DNA from: a bacterium
GTDB taxonomy: Bacteria; Planctomycetota; UBA11346
NCBI GenBank assembly: GCA_020047915.1
Contig: JAIFND010000164.1
Location: 1 to 34,939 of the forward strand
Direction of reading: 5' to 3'
Length of the DNA stretch: 34,939 nt
In this document: in pieces, positions 27,496 through 34,852 of the stretch
Layout of the letters: each line of letters starts with the position of its first letter
Position numbering within the stretch: position 1 is the first letter of the stretch
Translations under genes and position numbers: made by a program
The notes under the pieces: generated by a model
Databases searched by the model: none
What the model was told of the DNA's origin: nothing
What the model saw: the letters and a program-made list of their open reading frames with translations, nothing else

Positions 27496-28578
27496 ATGCT
27501 GCAGGTCGCCATCGTCGGTTGCGGAGTGATCGGTCCGGTTCACGCCGCTGCGGTCGGACTGGATCGCGAGGCGCAGATCCGCTGGGCCTGTGATCGTGAG
27601 CCTGCGAAGGCGCAGCGCATCGCCGCCGCGCACCAGACGACCGACTCGGCAGCCGTGTTCGCCGATCCGGATGTCGATCTCGTCTGCGTCTGCACGCCCC
27701 ACCCCGAGCACGCCGCGCTGGTCGCGGGCGCCCTCGCCGCCGGCAAGCATGTCGTGTGCGAGAAGCCCCTCGCCAGCACGCCGGCCGATCTGGCCCGCAT
27801 CCTTGAAGCGGCCGAGTCGCATCCGCAACTCGTCGCCAGCGGGATCTTCCAGCATCGCTACGCGCCCCTCGCGCGGCGCCTGCGGCAGCTGGTCGCCGAG
27901 GGGGCCTTCGGCGAGGTCAGCGCGCTCGAGGTCGATTTCGCCTGCACCCGCGACGAACGCTACTACGCCAGCGCCGCCTGGCGCGGGAAGCGTCTCGCCG
28001 AAGGCGGCGGCGTCGCGATCAACCAGGGCATTCACACCATCGATCTCGGTCTGTGGCTGGCCGGGGCCGAGGTCCGGCGCGTGGCGGGACGGGTGCGCCG
28101 CCGCCGCCTCGCATGCATCGAGGTCGAGGATCTGTTCGAGGCCGAGGTGCTGTGCGCCAGCGGCCTGTCGGCCCGTCTGCGCGCCGACAACGACGGAACC
28201 ACCGGCTGGAAGCAGCGCGTGGTCCTGCGTGGTACGCGCGGTGCATTCACCCTCGGCGATGGCCATCGCCTGATCGCCATCGAGCATCCCAGCGGCGCCC
28301 TGCGCGAGGAGCTGCAGGCCCTCGATGCATGTAACCTTGATGGCAAGCCGCTAGGTGGTGCCAAGGACGTGTACGGCTATCACCACGCGTTGCAGATCGC
28401 CGACGTCATCGAATCCATCCGCGCCGGACGCCGGCCGATGGTGACGGTCGCCGATGCGGCGCAGGCGAATGCGGTCATCCTCGCCGCCTATCATTCGAGT
28501 GCGACCGGTTCGCCGGCCATTCTGCCCCTCGTCCCAGCATCCTACAGTTACCCCAACCTCCCCCTGGAGAGCGCATGA
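27496..28578 (+). CDS. Gfo/Idh/MocA-family oxidoreductase (1)
   Basis: A cytoplasmic NAD(P)-dependent dehydrogenase of 360 residues. The Rossmann motif is AIVGCGVIGPVHAAA at the N-terminus. The family signature CEKPLA is near residue 95, and the substrate-domain motif EGGGVAINQGIHTIDLGLWL near 175. Family members oxidise sugars, inositols or their derivatives; the substrate here is unknown. ATG 27496 is preferred over the in-frame TTG 27487. The stop overlaps the next start (ATGA at 28575-28578), so the two oxidoreductases are translationally coupled. Confidence 0.9.
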   Translation: MLQVAIVGCGVIGPVHAAAVGLDREAQIRWACDREPAKAQRIAAAHQTTDSAAVFADPDVDLVCVCTPHPEHAALVAGALAAGKHVVCEKPLASTPADLARILEAAESHPQLVASGIFQHRYAPLARRLRQLVAEGAFGEVSALEVDFACTRDERYYASAAWRGKRLAEGGGVAINQGIHTIDLGLWLAGAEVRRVAGRVRRRRLACIEVEDLFEAEVLCASGLSARLRADNDGTTGWKQRVVLRGTRGAFTLGDGHRLIAIEHPSGALREELQALDACNLDGKPLGGAKDVYGYHHALQIADVIESIRAGRRPMVTVADAAQANAVILAAYHSSATGSPAILPLVPASYSYPNLPLESA

Positions 28579-29747
28579 GCACTACCGTCCGTCTCGGCAT
28601 CGTCGGCATCGGCAACATGGGCAACGGCCACGCCCAGAACATCCTGCAGGGCAAGATCCCACGCATGGAACTGGGCGCCGTCTGCGACACCGACCCCGAA
28701 AAGCTGAAGCGCTGCCCCAAGACGCCCGGTTTCGCCACGCATCACGAGATGCTGAAGAGCGGCCTGATCGACGCCATCATGGTCGCGACGCCGCACTATG
28801 ACCACACCGTCATCGGCATCGATGCCATCGCCGCCGGCGTGCATACCCTGATTGAGAAGCCGCTGTCGGTGCACAAGGCCGACTGCCAGAAGCTGATAGC
28901 CGCCTATGAGAAGCGCACGCGCAAGGACCTGGTCTTCGCCGAGATGTTCAACCAGCGCACCGACCCGCGCTACCGCAAGCTGCGTGAGCTGCTGCGCTCT
29001 GGCGAGCTCGGCGAGATCCGCCGGGTCAACTGGATTATCACCGACTGGTACCGTACCGAAACCTACTACGCCTCGGGCGGCTGGCGCGCCACCTGGGCCG
29101 GCGAGGGCGGCGGTGTGCTGATGAACCAGTGCCCGCACCAGTTGGACCTCATGCAGTGGCTCTTCGGCCTGCCCAAGAAGGTGCGTGCTCACTGCCAGTT
29201 CGGCAAGTGGCACGACATCGAGGTCGAGGACGCCTGCACCGCCTATCTCGAATATGCGAATGGCGCGACCGGGGTGTTCATCACCACGACCGGCGAGGCC
29301 CCCGGGACGAACCGGCTCGAAGTCGCCTGCGATCGCGGTCGCGTCGTGGTCGAGGGTGATGGTCTGCAGTGGATCCGTACCACCGAGAAGGTCAGCGACC
29401 ATCTGCGCACCAGCAAGCAGGCCTTCAACTGCCCCGACCGGTGGGAAGTCAAGGTGCCGACCAATGGCTGGGGTGGCCAGCACAACGAGGTACTGCAGAA
29501 CTTCGCTGACGCGATCCTCGACGGCAAGGAACTCATCGGCCCGGCCCCCGAGGGCATCGGCGGCGTCGAACTCGGTAACGCCATGCTGATGTCCACGCTG
29601 TGGGACCGCACCGTGGAACTGCCCCTCGACGCGGCTGCGGTCGCCGCCGAATATCAGAAGCTCATCGCCAAGAGTCGGCACAAGGCCAAGCCTGCGGCCA
29701 AGGCCGGAGGTGACGACTTCGCATCCTCGTTCAAAGGCATGAAGTAA
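28575..29747 (+). CDS. Gfo/Idh/MocA-family oxidoreductase (2)
   Basis: 390 residues. N-terminal Rossmann motif GIVGIGNMGNGHAQNILQ, signature IEKPLSVHKAD, and active-site region GEGGGVLMNQCPHQLDLMQWL. It is only distantly similar to the gene before it, so it is not a simple tandem duplicate. It most likely acts on a related step, for example oxidation and re-reduction of a sugar before or after the isomerases. An Ala/Lys-rich linker (SRHKAKPAAKAGGDD) ends the protein. Ten bases separate it from the first isomerase. Confidence 0.9.
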   Translation: MSTTVRLGIVGIGNMGNGHAQNILQGKIPRMELGAVCDTDPEKLKRCPKTPGFATHHEMLKSGLIDAIMVATPHYDHTVIGIDAIAAGVHTLIEKPLSVHKADCQKLIAAYEKRTRKDLVFAEMFNQRTDPRYRKLRELLRSGELGEIRRVNWIITDWYRTETYYASGGWRATWAGEGGGVLMNQCPHQLDLMQWLFGLPKKVRAHCQFGKWHDIEVEDACTAYLEYANGATGVFITTTGEAPGTNRLEVACDRGRVVVEGDGLQWIRTTEKVSDHLRTSKQAFNCPDRWEVKVPTNGWGGQHNEVLQNFADAILDGKELIGPAPEGIGGVELGNAMLMSTLWDRTVELPLDAAAVAAEYQKLIAKSRHKAKPAAKAGGDDFASSFKGMK

Positions 29748-29757
29748 GGAACCCACC

Positions 29758-30528
29758 ATGAAGACTAACCAGATCGCAGCCCAGCTCTATACCCTGCGCG
29801 ACCACTGCAAGACCGCTGCCGATCTTGCCGTCACCCTCAAGAAGATCCGGGCGATCGGCTACACCGCCGCCCAAGTCTCCGGAGTCGGTCCGATCCCGCC
29901 CGAGGAGATCCGCTCCATCGCCGATGCCGAAGGCATCAAGATCTGCGCCACGCACGAAGGTGGCGCTTCGATCTGCGACAATCCACAAGCTGTGGTCGAA
30001 CGCCTGGGCAAGCTTGGCTGCGCCGACACCGCCTATCCCTACCCGCATGTGCCGATCGCCACGCTCGACGACGTCAAGCGCCTGGCGGTGGCCCTCGATC
30101 GCTCCGGCGATGTGTTGCGCCGGGCCGGCATGCGTCTGTCGTACCACAACCATGCCAACGAGTTCCGCAAGGTTGCCGGCAAGACCGTGCTGCAGTGGCT
30201 CTACGACCTGACCGATGTGAAGAATCTGCAGGGCGAGCCCGACACCTATTGGGTGCAGTCGGGCGGCGGCGACCCGGTGGAATGGTGCCAGCGGCTGCAT
30301 GGCCGCCTGCCCCTGCTGCATCTCAAGGACTTCAAGATCGGCGACGACAACAAGCCGATCATGTGCGAGATCGGCAACGGCACCCTGAACTGGCCGGCGA
30401 TCGTGCGCGCTGCCGAGATCAGCGGCTGCCCGTGGTACATCGTCGAGCAGGACGTCTGCCCGGCCGACCCCTTCGATTCGCTCGCCCAGTCGTGGAAGTA
30501 CCTGACCACCCACATCGCGGAGCGCTAA
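29758..30528 (+). CDS. Sugar phosphate isomerase/epimerase, TIM barrel (1)
   Basis: A 256-residue member of the xylose-isomerase-like/AP-endonuclease-2 TIM-barrel superfamily. MKTNQIAAQLYTLRDHCKTA is typical of this subgroup, and metal-site residues are suggested by YHNHANEF, HLKDFKIG and EIGNGTLNWPAI. AAGGA lies about eight bases before the start. Genes of this type next to Gfo/Idh/MocA dehydrogenases usually act in inositol or modified-sugar catabolism; the exact substrate is not visible. Confidence 0.88.
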   Translation: MKTNQIAAQLYTLRDHCKTAADLAVTLKKIRAIGYTAAQVSGVGPIPPEEIRSIADAEGIKICATHEGGASICDNPQAVVERLGKLGCADTAYPYPHVPIATLDDVKRLAVALDRSGDVLRRAGMRLSYHNHANEFRKVAGKTVLQWLYDLTDVKNLQGEPDTYWVQSGGGDPVEWCQRLHGRLPLLHLKDFKIGDDNKPIMCEIGNGTLNWPAIVRAAEISGCPWYIVEQDVCPADPFDSLAQSWKYLTTHIAER

Positions 30529-30538
30529 GGCTCTTTGC

Positions 30539-30616
30539 CGGGGGAGGGGCTCGGCGCCTCCGCGACGGGGCGTACGACGCCATGTTCCCGTCGCTGCGGC
30601 GTTCTCCCCTCCCCCG
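30539..30616 (+). terminator. Large nested stem-loop between the two isomerase genes
   Basis: CGGGGGAGGGG (30539-30549) pairs perfectly with CCCCTCCCCCG (30606-30616). Inside, GCGACGGG (30562-30569) pairs with CCCGTCGC (30587-30594). It sits in the only long gap of the operon and ends before the next ribosome site. It could partly terminate transcription or stabilise the upstream mRNA. Confidence 0.55.
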
Positions 30617-30664
30617 AAAACCCCCACCCCAACGGACGGCGCACACGCGCTGTTAGAGGACAAT

Positions 30665-31576
30665 ATGTATTTTACCGGATTCGCCGACGAGGCTGCCCAT
30701 GCACTGGCCGACCAGATCGCGGTCACCAAGGAGCTGGGCTGGACGAACATCGAATCGCGCAAGATCGATGGGACGATGATCCATGATCTGAGCGATGAAG
30801 CCTTCGACCGCGTGTGCGGACAGCTCGCCGGATCCGGTGTGGCGATCAACTGCTTCGGTTCCGCCATCGCCAACTGGGGGACGCAGATCGATCAGCCGTT
30901 CGCCACCACCCTGGACCAGACGAAGCGGGCTATCCCGCGCATGCAGCGACTCGGCACCAAACTGGTGCGCATCATGTCGTTCGCGGTGCGGAAGGGGGCC
31001 GACGGACGCGCACTTGATGATCAGATGGAGGATGAACGCTTCCGCCGCCTGCGCGAGCTGCACGCGATGTTCACCGGCGCCGGCCTGCTGCCGGTGCATG
31101 AGAACTGCATGAATTTCGGCGGCATGGGCTGGACCTATACGCGGAAGATGCTTGATCATGTTCCCGGTCTCAAGCTGGTGTTCGACACCGGCAATCCGAC
31201 CCACAGTGATGATTTCAGTGTGCTGGCGCGGGCGGACGGTTCGCGTCCGAAGCAGTCGTCGTGGGAGTTCTATCGCAACATCCGCGAGCAGATCGCCTAC
31301 GTCCACATCAAGGACGGCAAGGTCGGTGCCGATGGGAAACATGTGCACACCTGGCCAGGCGAAGGCGATGGCGACGTGAGGCGCGTGCTGGTGGACCTCT
31401 TCTCGCGCGGCTACGATGGCGGCATCAGTATCGAGCCGCACATCGCCACCGTGTTCCATGATCCGGCCGTCACCGGCACCGAGGCGAAGATGCGCGCCAG
31501 CTACCTCGAATATGGCCGGCGTACCATCCGCCTGGTTGGCGAGGCCAAGGCCCAGGTCAGCGCGGCGCGCGGCTGA
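30665..31576 (+). CDS. Sugar phosphate isomerase/epimerase, TIM barrel (2)
   Basis: A 303-residue xylose-isomerase-like TIM-barrel protein (MYFTGFADEAAHALADQI; VHENCMNFGGMGWT; LKLVFDTGNPTHSDDF; YVHIKDGK; GGISIEPH). Conserved His, Glu and Asp positions fit a divalent-metal site. It has AGAGGA a few bases before ATG 30665. It is longer than, and clearly different from, isomerase 1, so the two may act on successive intermediates. Its last 20 bases overlap, tail to tail, the minus-strand exported-protein gene. Confidence 0.88.
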   Translation: MYFTGFADEAAHALADQIAVTKELGWTNIESRKIDGTMIHDLSDEAFDRVCGQLAGSGVAINCFGSAIANWGTQIDQPFATTLDQTKRAIPRMQRLGTKLVRIMSFAVRKGADGRALDDQMEDERFRRLRELHAMFTGAGLLPVHENCMNFGGMGWTYTRKMLDHVPGLKLVFDTGNPTHSDDFSVLARADGSRPKQSSWEFYRNIREQIAYVHIKDGKVGADGKHVHTWPGEGDGDVRRVLVDLFSRGYDGGISIEPHIATVFHDPAVTGTEAKMRASYLEYGRRTIRLVGEAKAQVSAARG

Positions 31577-32057
31577 GCGAGGCGATCGCCGCCGTGGCGG
31601 CTTGCAGATGCCGGGCGAGGAGATCATCCGGCGCCGACAACACGAAGACCAGGGTCCGTCCCTCGGCCTCGCCGATCCAGGCGGTCTGGGCGAAGGCCAA
31701 GGGGCCGACGGCAAAGCGTACCCGCAGGCGATTCCAGATCCGCCCTCCGACCGGGATGCGGTCGTCGTCGAGGATTTCGCAGCCATCGGTGAGGCGGCGG
31801 TAGGCGCTGCGCATCGCTTCGGTCGCCTCGTCAGGGGTGCCGCTGCCCACGGTGCAGGTGAGCCGGGGGCGTTCATCCGCTGTGCGTCCTGGGCCGAGCA
31901 GGACGCACAGGCCGGGATCAGCCGTCTGTTCCCAGCCGACCGGAAGGATCATTCGTGCCGTACCCGATGGCAGGATGGTCGATTCTTCTGCGCCAAGACG
32001 AGAATCGACCATCGTCAGCAGGAATAGTATGGTCGGAAGTATGTTCTTGCCCAGCAT
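31557..32057 (-). CDS. Small exported PsbP/DUF1795-like protein
   Basis: 166 residues from ATG 32057, with a signal peptide (LPTILFLLTMVDSRLG) ending near AEE. In-frame starts at 32075 and GTG 32084 would only lengthen the N-terminus. The mature part (ILPVGWEQTADPGLCVLLGP, EAMRSAYRRLTDGCEILDD, AWIGEAEGRTLVFVLSAP, LQAATAAIASL) resembles PsbP-like or DUF1795/DcrB proteins; that match is a weak-to-moderate fold impression. No lipobox Cys is evident. Divergent from the HTH gene and tail-to-tail with isomerase 2. Function unknown. Confidence 0.7.
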   Translation of the reverse strand: MLGKNILPTILFLLTMVDSRLGAEESTILPSGTARMILPVGWEQTADPGLCVLLGPGRTADERPRLTCTVGSGTPDEATEAMRSAYRRLTDGCEILDDDRIPVGGRIWNRLRVRFAVGPLAFAQTAWIGEAEGRTLVFVLSAPDDLLARHLQAATAAIASLSRAPR

Positions 32058-32131
32058 CGTTCCAGAATGTATCATTTGAAACACGCGCCGGAAGCGGAAT
32101 GAACCGCCTATCCCGGTCCTGGAGCCAAACC

Positions 32132-32614
32132 ATGTCGAAACTCACCGAAGCCGTCGAAGCCAAGCTGGCTGCCGATGGCGTCACCGCCACTGCTGCCGCC
32201 AAGTCGGTCGGCCTCAGCCTGCCGTCGTTCCGCGCCGTCCTCAAGGGCAAGAGCGTGCCGAATGCACGCGGCCTGAAGAAGTACGCCCAGCTCCTCGGCA
32301 TCAGCAATGAAGAAGCTGCTGCCCTGGTTGGCGGCGAAGGCGAGAAGCCCCGTCGCGGCCGCAAGGCTAGCAAGGGCAAGGCGAAGAAGGCCGGCAAGCC
32401 GGGCCGCAAGGCTGGCAAGGGCAAGGCGAAGAAGGCCGGCAAGCCGGGTCGCAAGGCTGGCAAGAAGTCCGTCGCCGGCAGCGGTGTCGCCGCCGTCCTC
32501 AGCCTGCTGTCGCAGGCCGAAGATATCCTGGGTGACGATCTCGCCGTCGCCGTCCACGGCCTGGGCAAGTCCCAGCGCGCCACCATCGAGATGATCGTCA
32601 AGTCGCTGGGCTGA
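32132..32614 (+). CDS. HTH protein with a histone-H1-like Lys/Gly/Ala-rich tail
   Basis: 160 residues; GGAG lies seven bases before ATG 32132. Residues 1-66 look like a lambda-repressor/XRE-type helical fold (ATAAAKSVGLSLPSFRAVLKG, LKKYAQLLGISNEEAAAL). Residues 70-110 are a strongly basic low-complexity segment with a 15-residue unit GKAKKAGKPGRKAGK given twice. A short helical end follows (AAVLSLLSQAEDIL). The tail resembles bacterial histone-H1-like proteins, so a nucleoid or DNA-compacting role is plausible, with the HTH part giving specificity. I know no named family with this order. A hairpin (32621-32638) follows the stop and separates it from the convergent bioF. Confidence 0.8.
   Translation: MSKLTEAVEAKLAADGVTATAAAKSVGLSLPSFRAVLKGKSVPNARGLKKYAQLLGISNEEAAALVGGEGEKPRRGRKASKGKAKKAGKPGRKAGKGKAKKAGKPGRKAGKKSVAGSGVAAVLSLLSQAEDILGDDLAVAVHGLGKSQRATIEMIVKSLG
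32372..32461 (+). repeat. 45-bp coding tandem repeat in the H1-like tail
   Basis: Two 45-bp units (32372-32416 and 32417-32461) differ by a single synonymous C/T and encode the Lys/Gly/Ala-rich 15-residue unit. The very high identity suggests recent duplication and possible copy-number variation. Confidence 0.85.
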
Positions 32615-32620
32615 TGATCG

Positions 32621-32638
32621 GATCGGCGCAAGCCGATC
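32621..32638. terminator. Short hairpin between convergent genes
   Basis: GATCGGC (32621-32627) pairs with GCCGATC (32632-32638) around GCAA. It lies seven bases after the HTH gene stop and a few bases from the bioF stop, so it can serve both strands. Confidence 0.6.
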
Positions 32639-32644
32639 TCTGAT

Positions 32645-33853
32645 CTAGGCCTTCGTGGCCTCTCGTACACCCGCCATCGCTGCAACTAGTTTGCGGCGGT
32701 CGGCGGGTGTATGCGTTGCGGTGATGGTGATGCGCAGGCGGCACTGGCCGGGCGGAACGGTCGGAGGACGGATGGCGGGCGTCCAATGGCCTGCGTCGCG
32801 AAGGCGCTGTGCCAACCTCAGGGTCTCGGTCTCGTCGCCGACGATCACCGGAATGATCGGGCTGCGGCCCTCGGGAATGTTCCATCCCTGCCGGCGCAAC
32901 TGCATGCGCAGCTCGTGCGCGGCCTGCATCAGGACACCAGGCAGTTCGGGACGATCGCGCAGCGCATCGAGCGCGGCGACGGCCGCCCCGCTGGCGGCCG
33001 GCACCGGAGCGGTCGAGAAGATGAAGGCCCGGCCGAGATTGGCGACCAGGCTGACCAGTTCACGGTCGCCGCACACGAAACCGCCCTGGGCGGCGAGAGA
33101 CTTCGAGCAAGTGCCGACGATCAGATCGGGTTTCACGCCGCTTTCAGCGCAGCGGCCGCGGCCACCGGGACCGAACACGCCCAGGGCATGAGCTTCGTCC
33201 ACCACTAGCAGCGCGCCGCGACGACGGCACAGTTCATGGATCGCCGCGAGCGGCGCCTCGTCGCCGTCCATGCTGTACACGCTTTCGACGCAGACGATGC
33301 GTCGTGGTGCGCCCTCGGTCTGATCGAGGCGATGCGTGAGATCATCGACATCGTTATGTTTGAAGCGCAGCAGCTGGCCATTCGACAACTTGGTGCCGTC
33401 ATAGGTCGAGGCGTGGCACAGGCGGTCGAGGATGACCGCGCATTCGACCTCGCCGGCGAGGGCGACCAGGGCGGCGCAATTGGCCTGATAACCGGTGGTG
33501 GTCAGCAGGCAGTCTTCCGTACCCAGCCAAGCGGCGAGGCGTTCCTCGAGCCGGCGGTGGCAGCGCGGTCCACCGGCCAGCAGGCGCGCGGCGGTCGAAC
33601 CGGGGCCGTAGCGGCGCAGGGCCTTGGACGCACCGTTGCTTACGCCGAGATCGCTGGCCAGCCCCAGGTAGTCGTTGCTTGCCCAGTTGATCAGGCGTTG
33701 GCGCTTGCCGCCGTCGGCGACCACGATCGATCGGCCGGCATGTGAATCGATGGTCACGCGACGGCGCAGCCGTCCCGCCGCCTCGATGGCCGCCAGTTCG
33801 TCGCGCAGATGAGCGCGCTGTTCGGCCCAGGAGGGGGGAGGTTCGTGACCCAT
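32645..33853 (-). CDS. bioF: 8-amino-7-oxononanoate synthase
   Basis: A PLP enzyme of biotin synthesis joining pimeloyl thioester and alanine; 402 residues from ATG 33853. The alpha-oxoamine synthase fold shows INWASNDYLGLA, GYQANCAALVALAG, VVDEAHALGVFGPGGRG (D219) and the PLP lysine K251 in GTCSKSLAAQGGFV. The C-terminal IRPPTVPPGQCRLRITITATH is the BioF form and argues against 2-amino-3-ketobutyrate ligase. A longer in-frame extension to 34057 reads through the repeat region and into pdxJ on the other strand and is rejected. It diverges from pdxJ across 82 bases. No other bio gene is in the window. Confidence 0.92.
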   Translation of the reverse strand: MGHEPPPSWAEQRAHLRDELAAIEAAGRLRRRVTIDSHAGRSIVVADGGKRQRLINWASNDYLGLASDLGVSNGASKALRRYGPGSTAARLLAGGPRCHRRLEERLAAWLGTEDCLLTTTGYQANCAALVALAGEVECAVILDRLCHASTYDGTKLSNGQLLRFKHNDVDDLTHRLDQTEGAPRRIVCVESVYSMDGDEAPLAAIHELCRRRGALLVVDEAHALGVFGPGGRGRCAESGVKPDLIVGTCSKSLAAQGGFVCGDRELVSLVANLGRAFIFSTAPVPAASGAAVAALDALRDRPELPGVLMQAAHELRMQLRRQGWNIPEGRSPIIPVIVGDETETLRLAQRLRDAGHWTPAIRPPTVPPGQCRLRITITATHTPADRRKLVAAMAGVREATKA

Positions 33854-33899
33854 GTCCGGGCGAGGCTGGGACTCGGATCGCAGAATCAATGTGGCGGTT

Positions 33900-33928
33900 G
33901 CCTCCAGCCTCCAGCCTCCAGCCTCCAG
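33900..33928 (+). repeat. Tandem GCCTCCA x4 array, copy 2
   Basis: Identical to 12224-12252. It lies seven bases before the pdxJ ATG on the plus strand and 46 bases before the bioF ATG on the minus strand, where it reads as four tandem CUGGAGG (Shine-Dalgarno-like) units. Confidence 0.95.
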
Positions 33929-33935
33929 TCCACAT

Positions 33936-34673
33936 ATGATCCATCTCGGCGTCAACATCGACCATGTGGCGACCATCCGCCAGGCGCGCAAGGGTGACGA
34001 GCCCGATCCGGTGCATGCCGCCGTCTTCTGCGAACTCGCCGGCGCCGACGGCATCACCGTGCATGTGCGCGAAGACCGCCGGCATATCCAGGACCGCGAC
34101 CTGCGCCTGCTGCGTCAGACCATTCGAGGGGTCCTGAACCTGGAACTGGCGCCGCGTGAGGCTGGCGGGGTGGTCGAACTGGCCCTTGAGGTCGGTCCCG
34201 ACCAGGTCTGCCTGGTGCCCGAGCATCGTGCCGAGGTGACGACGGAAGGTGGTCTAGCCGTCTCTCCTGATGACTCACGCCTGCGTACGACCATCGATCG
34301 TCTCAAGGCACGCGGCTGCCTGATCAGCCTCTTCATCGAGCCGGATCCGGTGACGGTGGCCGCGTCAGCGGCGGTCGGTGCCGATGCGATCGAACTGCAC
34401 ACCGGCACCTGGGCCAACGCCTGGGCAGCCTGTCGTGGACGCGCTGGCGATCCGCGCCTGGTGCGCGAGCAGCAGCGCCTGCGCGACGCGGCGCACGAAG
34501 CGGGCGCGCGCGGCCTGCGTCTGCACGCCGGCCACGGCATCAACTACGCGAATGTGCGCGATCTCCTCGACCTGCCGCTGCTACGCGAACTGAACATCGG
34601 CCACAGCATCGTCAGCCGCGCCGTCCTGGTCGGCATGGAACGCGCCGTCCGTGAGATGAAGGAGTTGTTGTAA
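33936..34673 (+). CDS. pdxJ: Pyridoxine 5'-phosphate synthase
   Basis: A cytoplasmic TIM-barrel enzyme of 245 residues that makes pyridoxine 5'-phosphate from 1-deoxy-xylulose 5-phosphate and 3-amino-2-oxopropyl phosphate (DXP-dependent vitamin B6 route). Family motifs: LGVNIDHVATIRQARKG, ITVHVREDRRHIQDRD, DAIELHTG, LHAGHGINYANV and ELNIGHSIVSRA. ATG 33936 matches the family start; the extension from 33852 reads through the repeat. There is no clear Shine-Dalgarno: the GCCTCCA array ends seven bases before the start. bioF, another PLP-linked gene, is divergent. A structured repeat starts six bases after the stop. Confidence 0.96.
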   Translation: MIHLGVNIDHVATIRQARKGDEPDPVHAAVFCELAGADGITVHVREDRRHIQDRDLRLLRQTIRGVLNLELAPREAGGVVELALEVGPDQVCLVPEHRAEVTTEGGLAVSPDDSRLRTTIDRLKARGCLISLFIEPDPVTVAASAAVGADAIELHTGTWANAWAACRGRAGDPRLVREQQRLRDAAHEAGARGLRLHAGHGINYANVRDLLDLPLLRELNIGHSIVSRAVLVGMERAVREMKELL

Positions 34674-34678
34674 CTGCT

Positions 34679-34796
34679 CAGGGGCTCTGCCCCTGCGGCC
34701 CTGCGGGCCTGTCCCCGCTGCCTTTGTCACAGCTCGGTTTTGTCGCTATCGCTCCAAAACCGTGGGCGGATGGGCTTCGCCCATTGTATCCGCCCA
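34679..34796 (+). repeat. Structured dispersed repeat after pdxJ, copy B
   Basis: Same orientation and same stem order as copy A after acnB: GGGGCTCTGCCCC, GGCCCTGCGGGCC, CGGTTTTG with CAAAACCG, and TGGGCGGAT (34763-34771) with ATCCGCCCA (34788-34796). The C-G pair closing the third stem in copy A is G-C here, a compensatory change. Confidence 0.8.
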
Positions 34797-34852
34797 CCGC
34801 TGCTCGGCGGCAGTCCCACCGCGTGCGCGGTGGAGGCCCCCGTGAGTAGTCA

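Noticed and set aside
28548-30873. Two long minus-strand ORFs opposite the oxidoreductase and isomerase genes
   Set aside because: Antisense shadows of clear Gfo/Idh/MocA and TIM-barrel genes.
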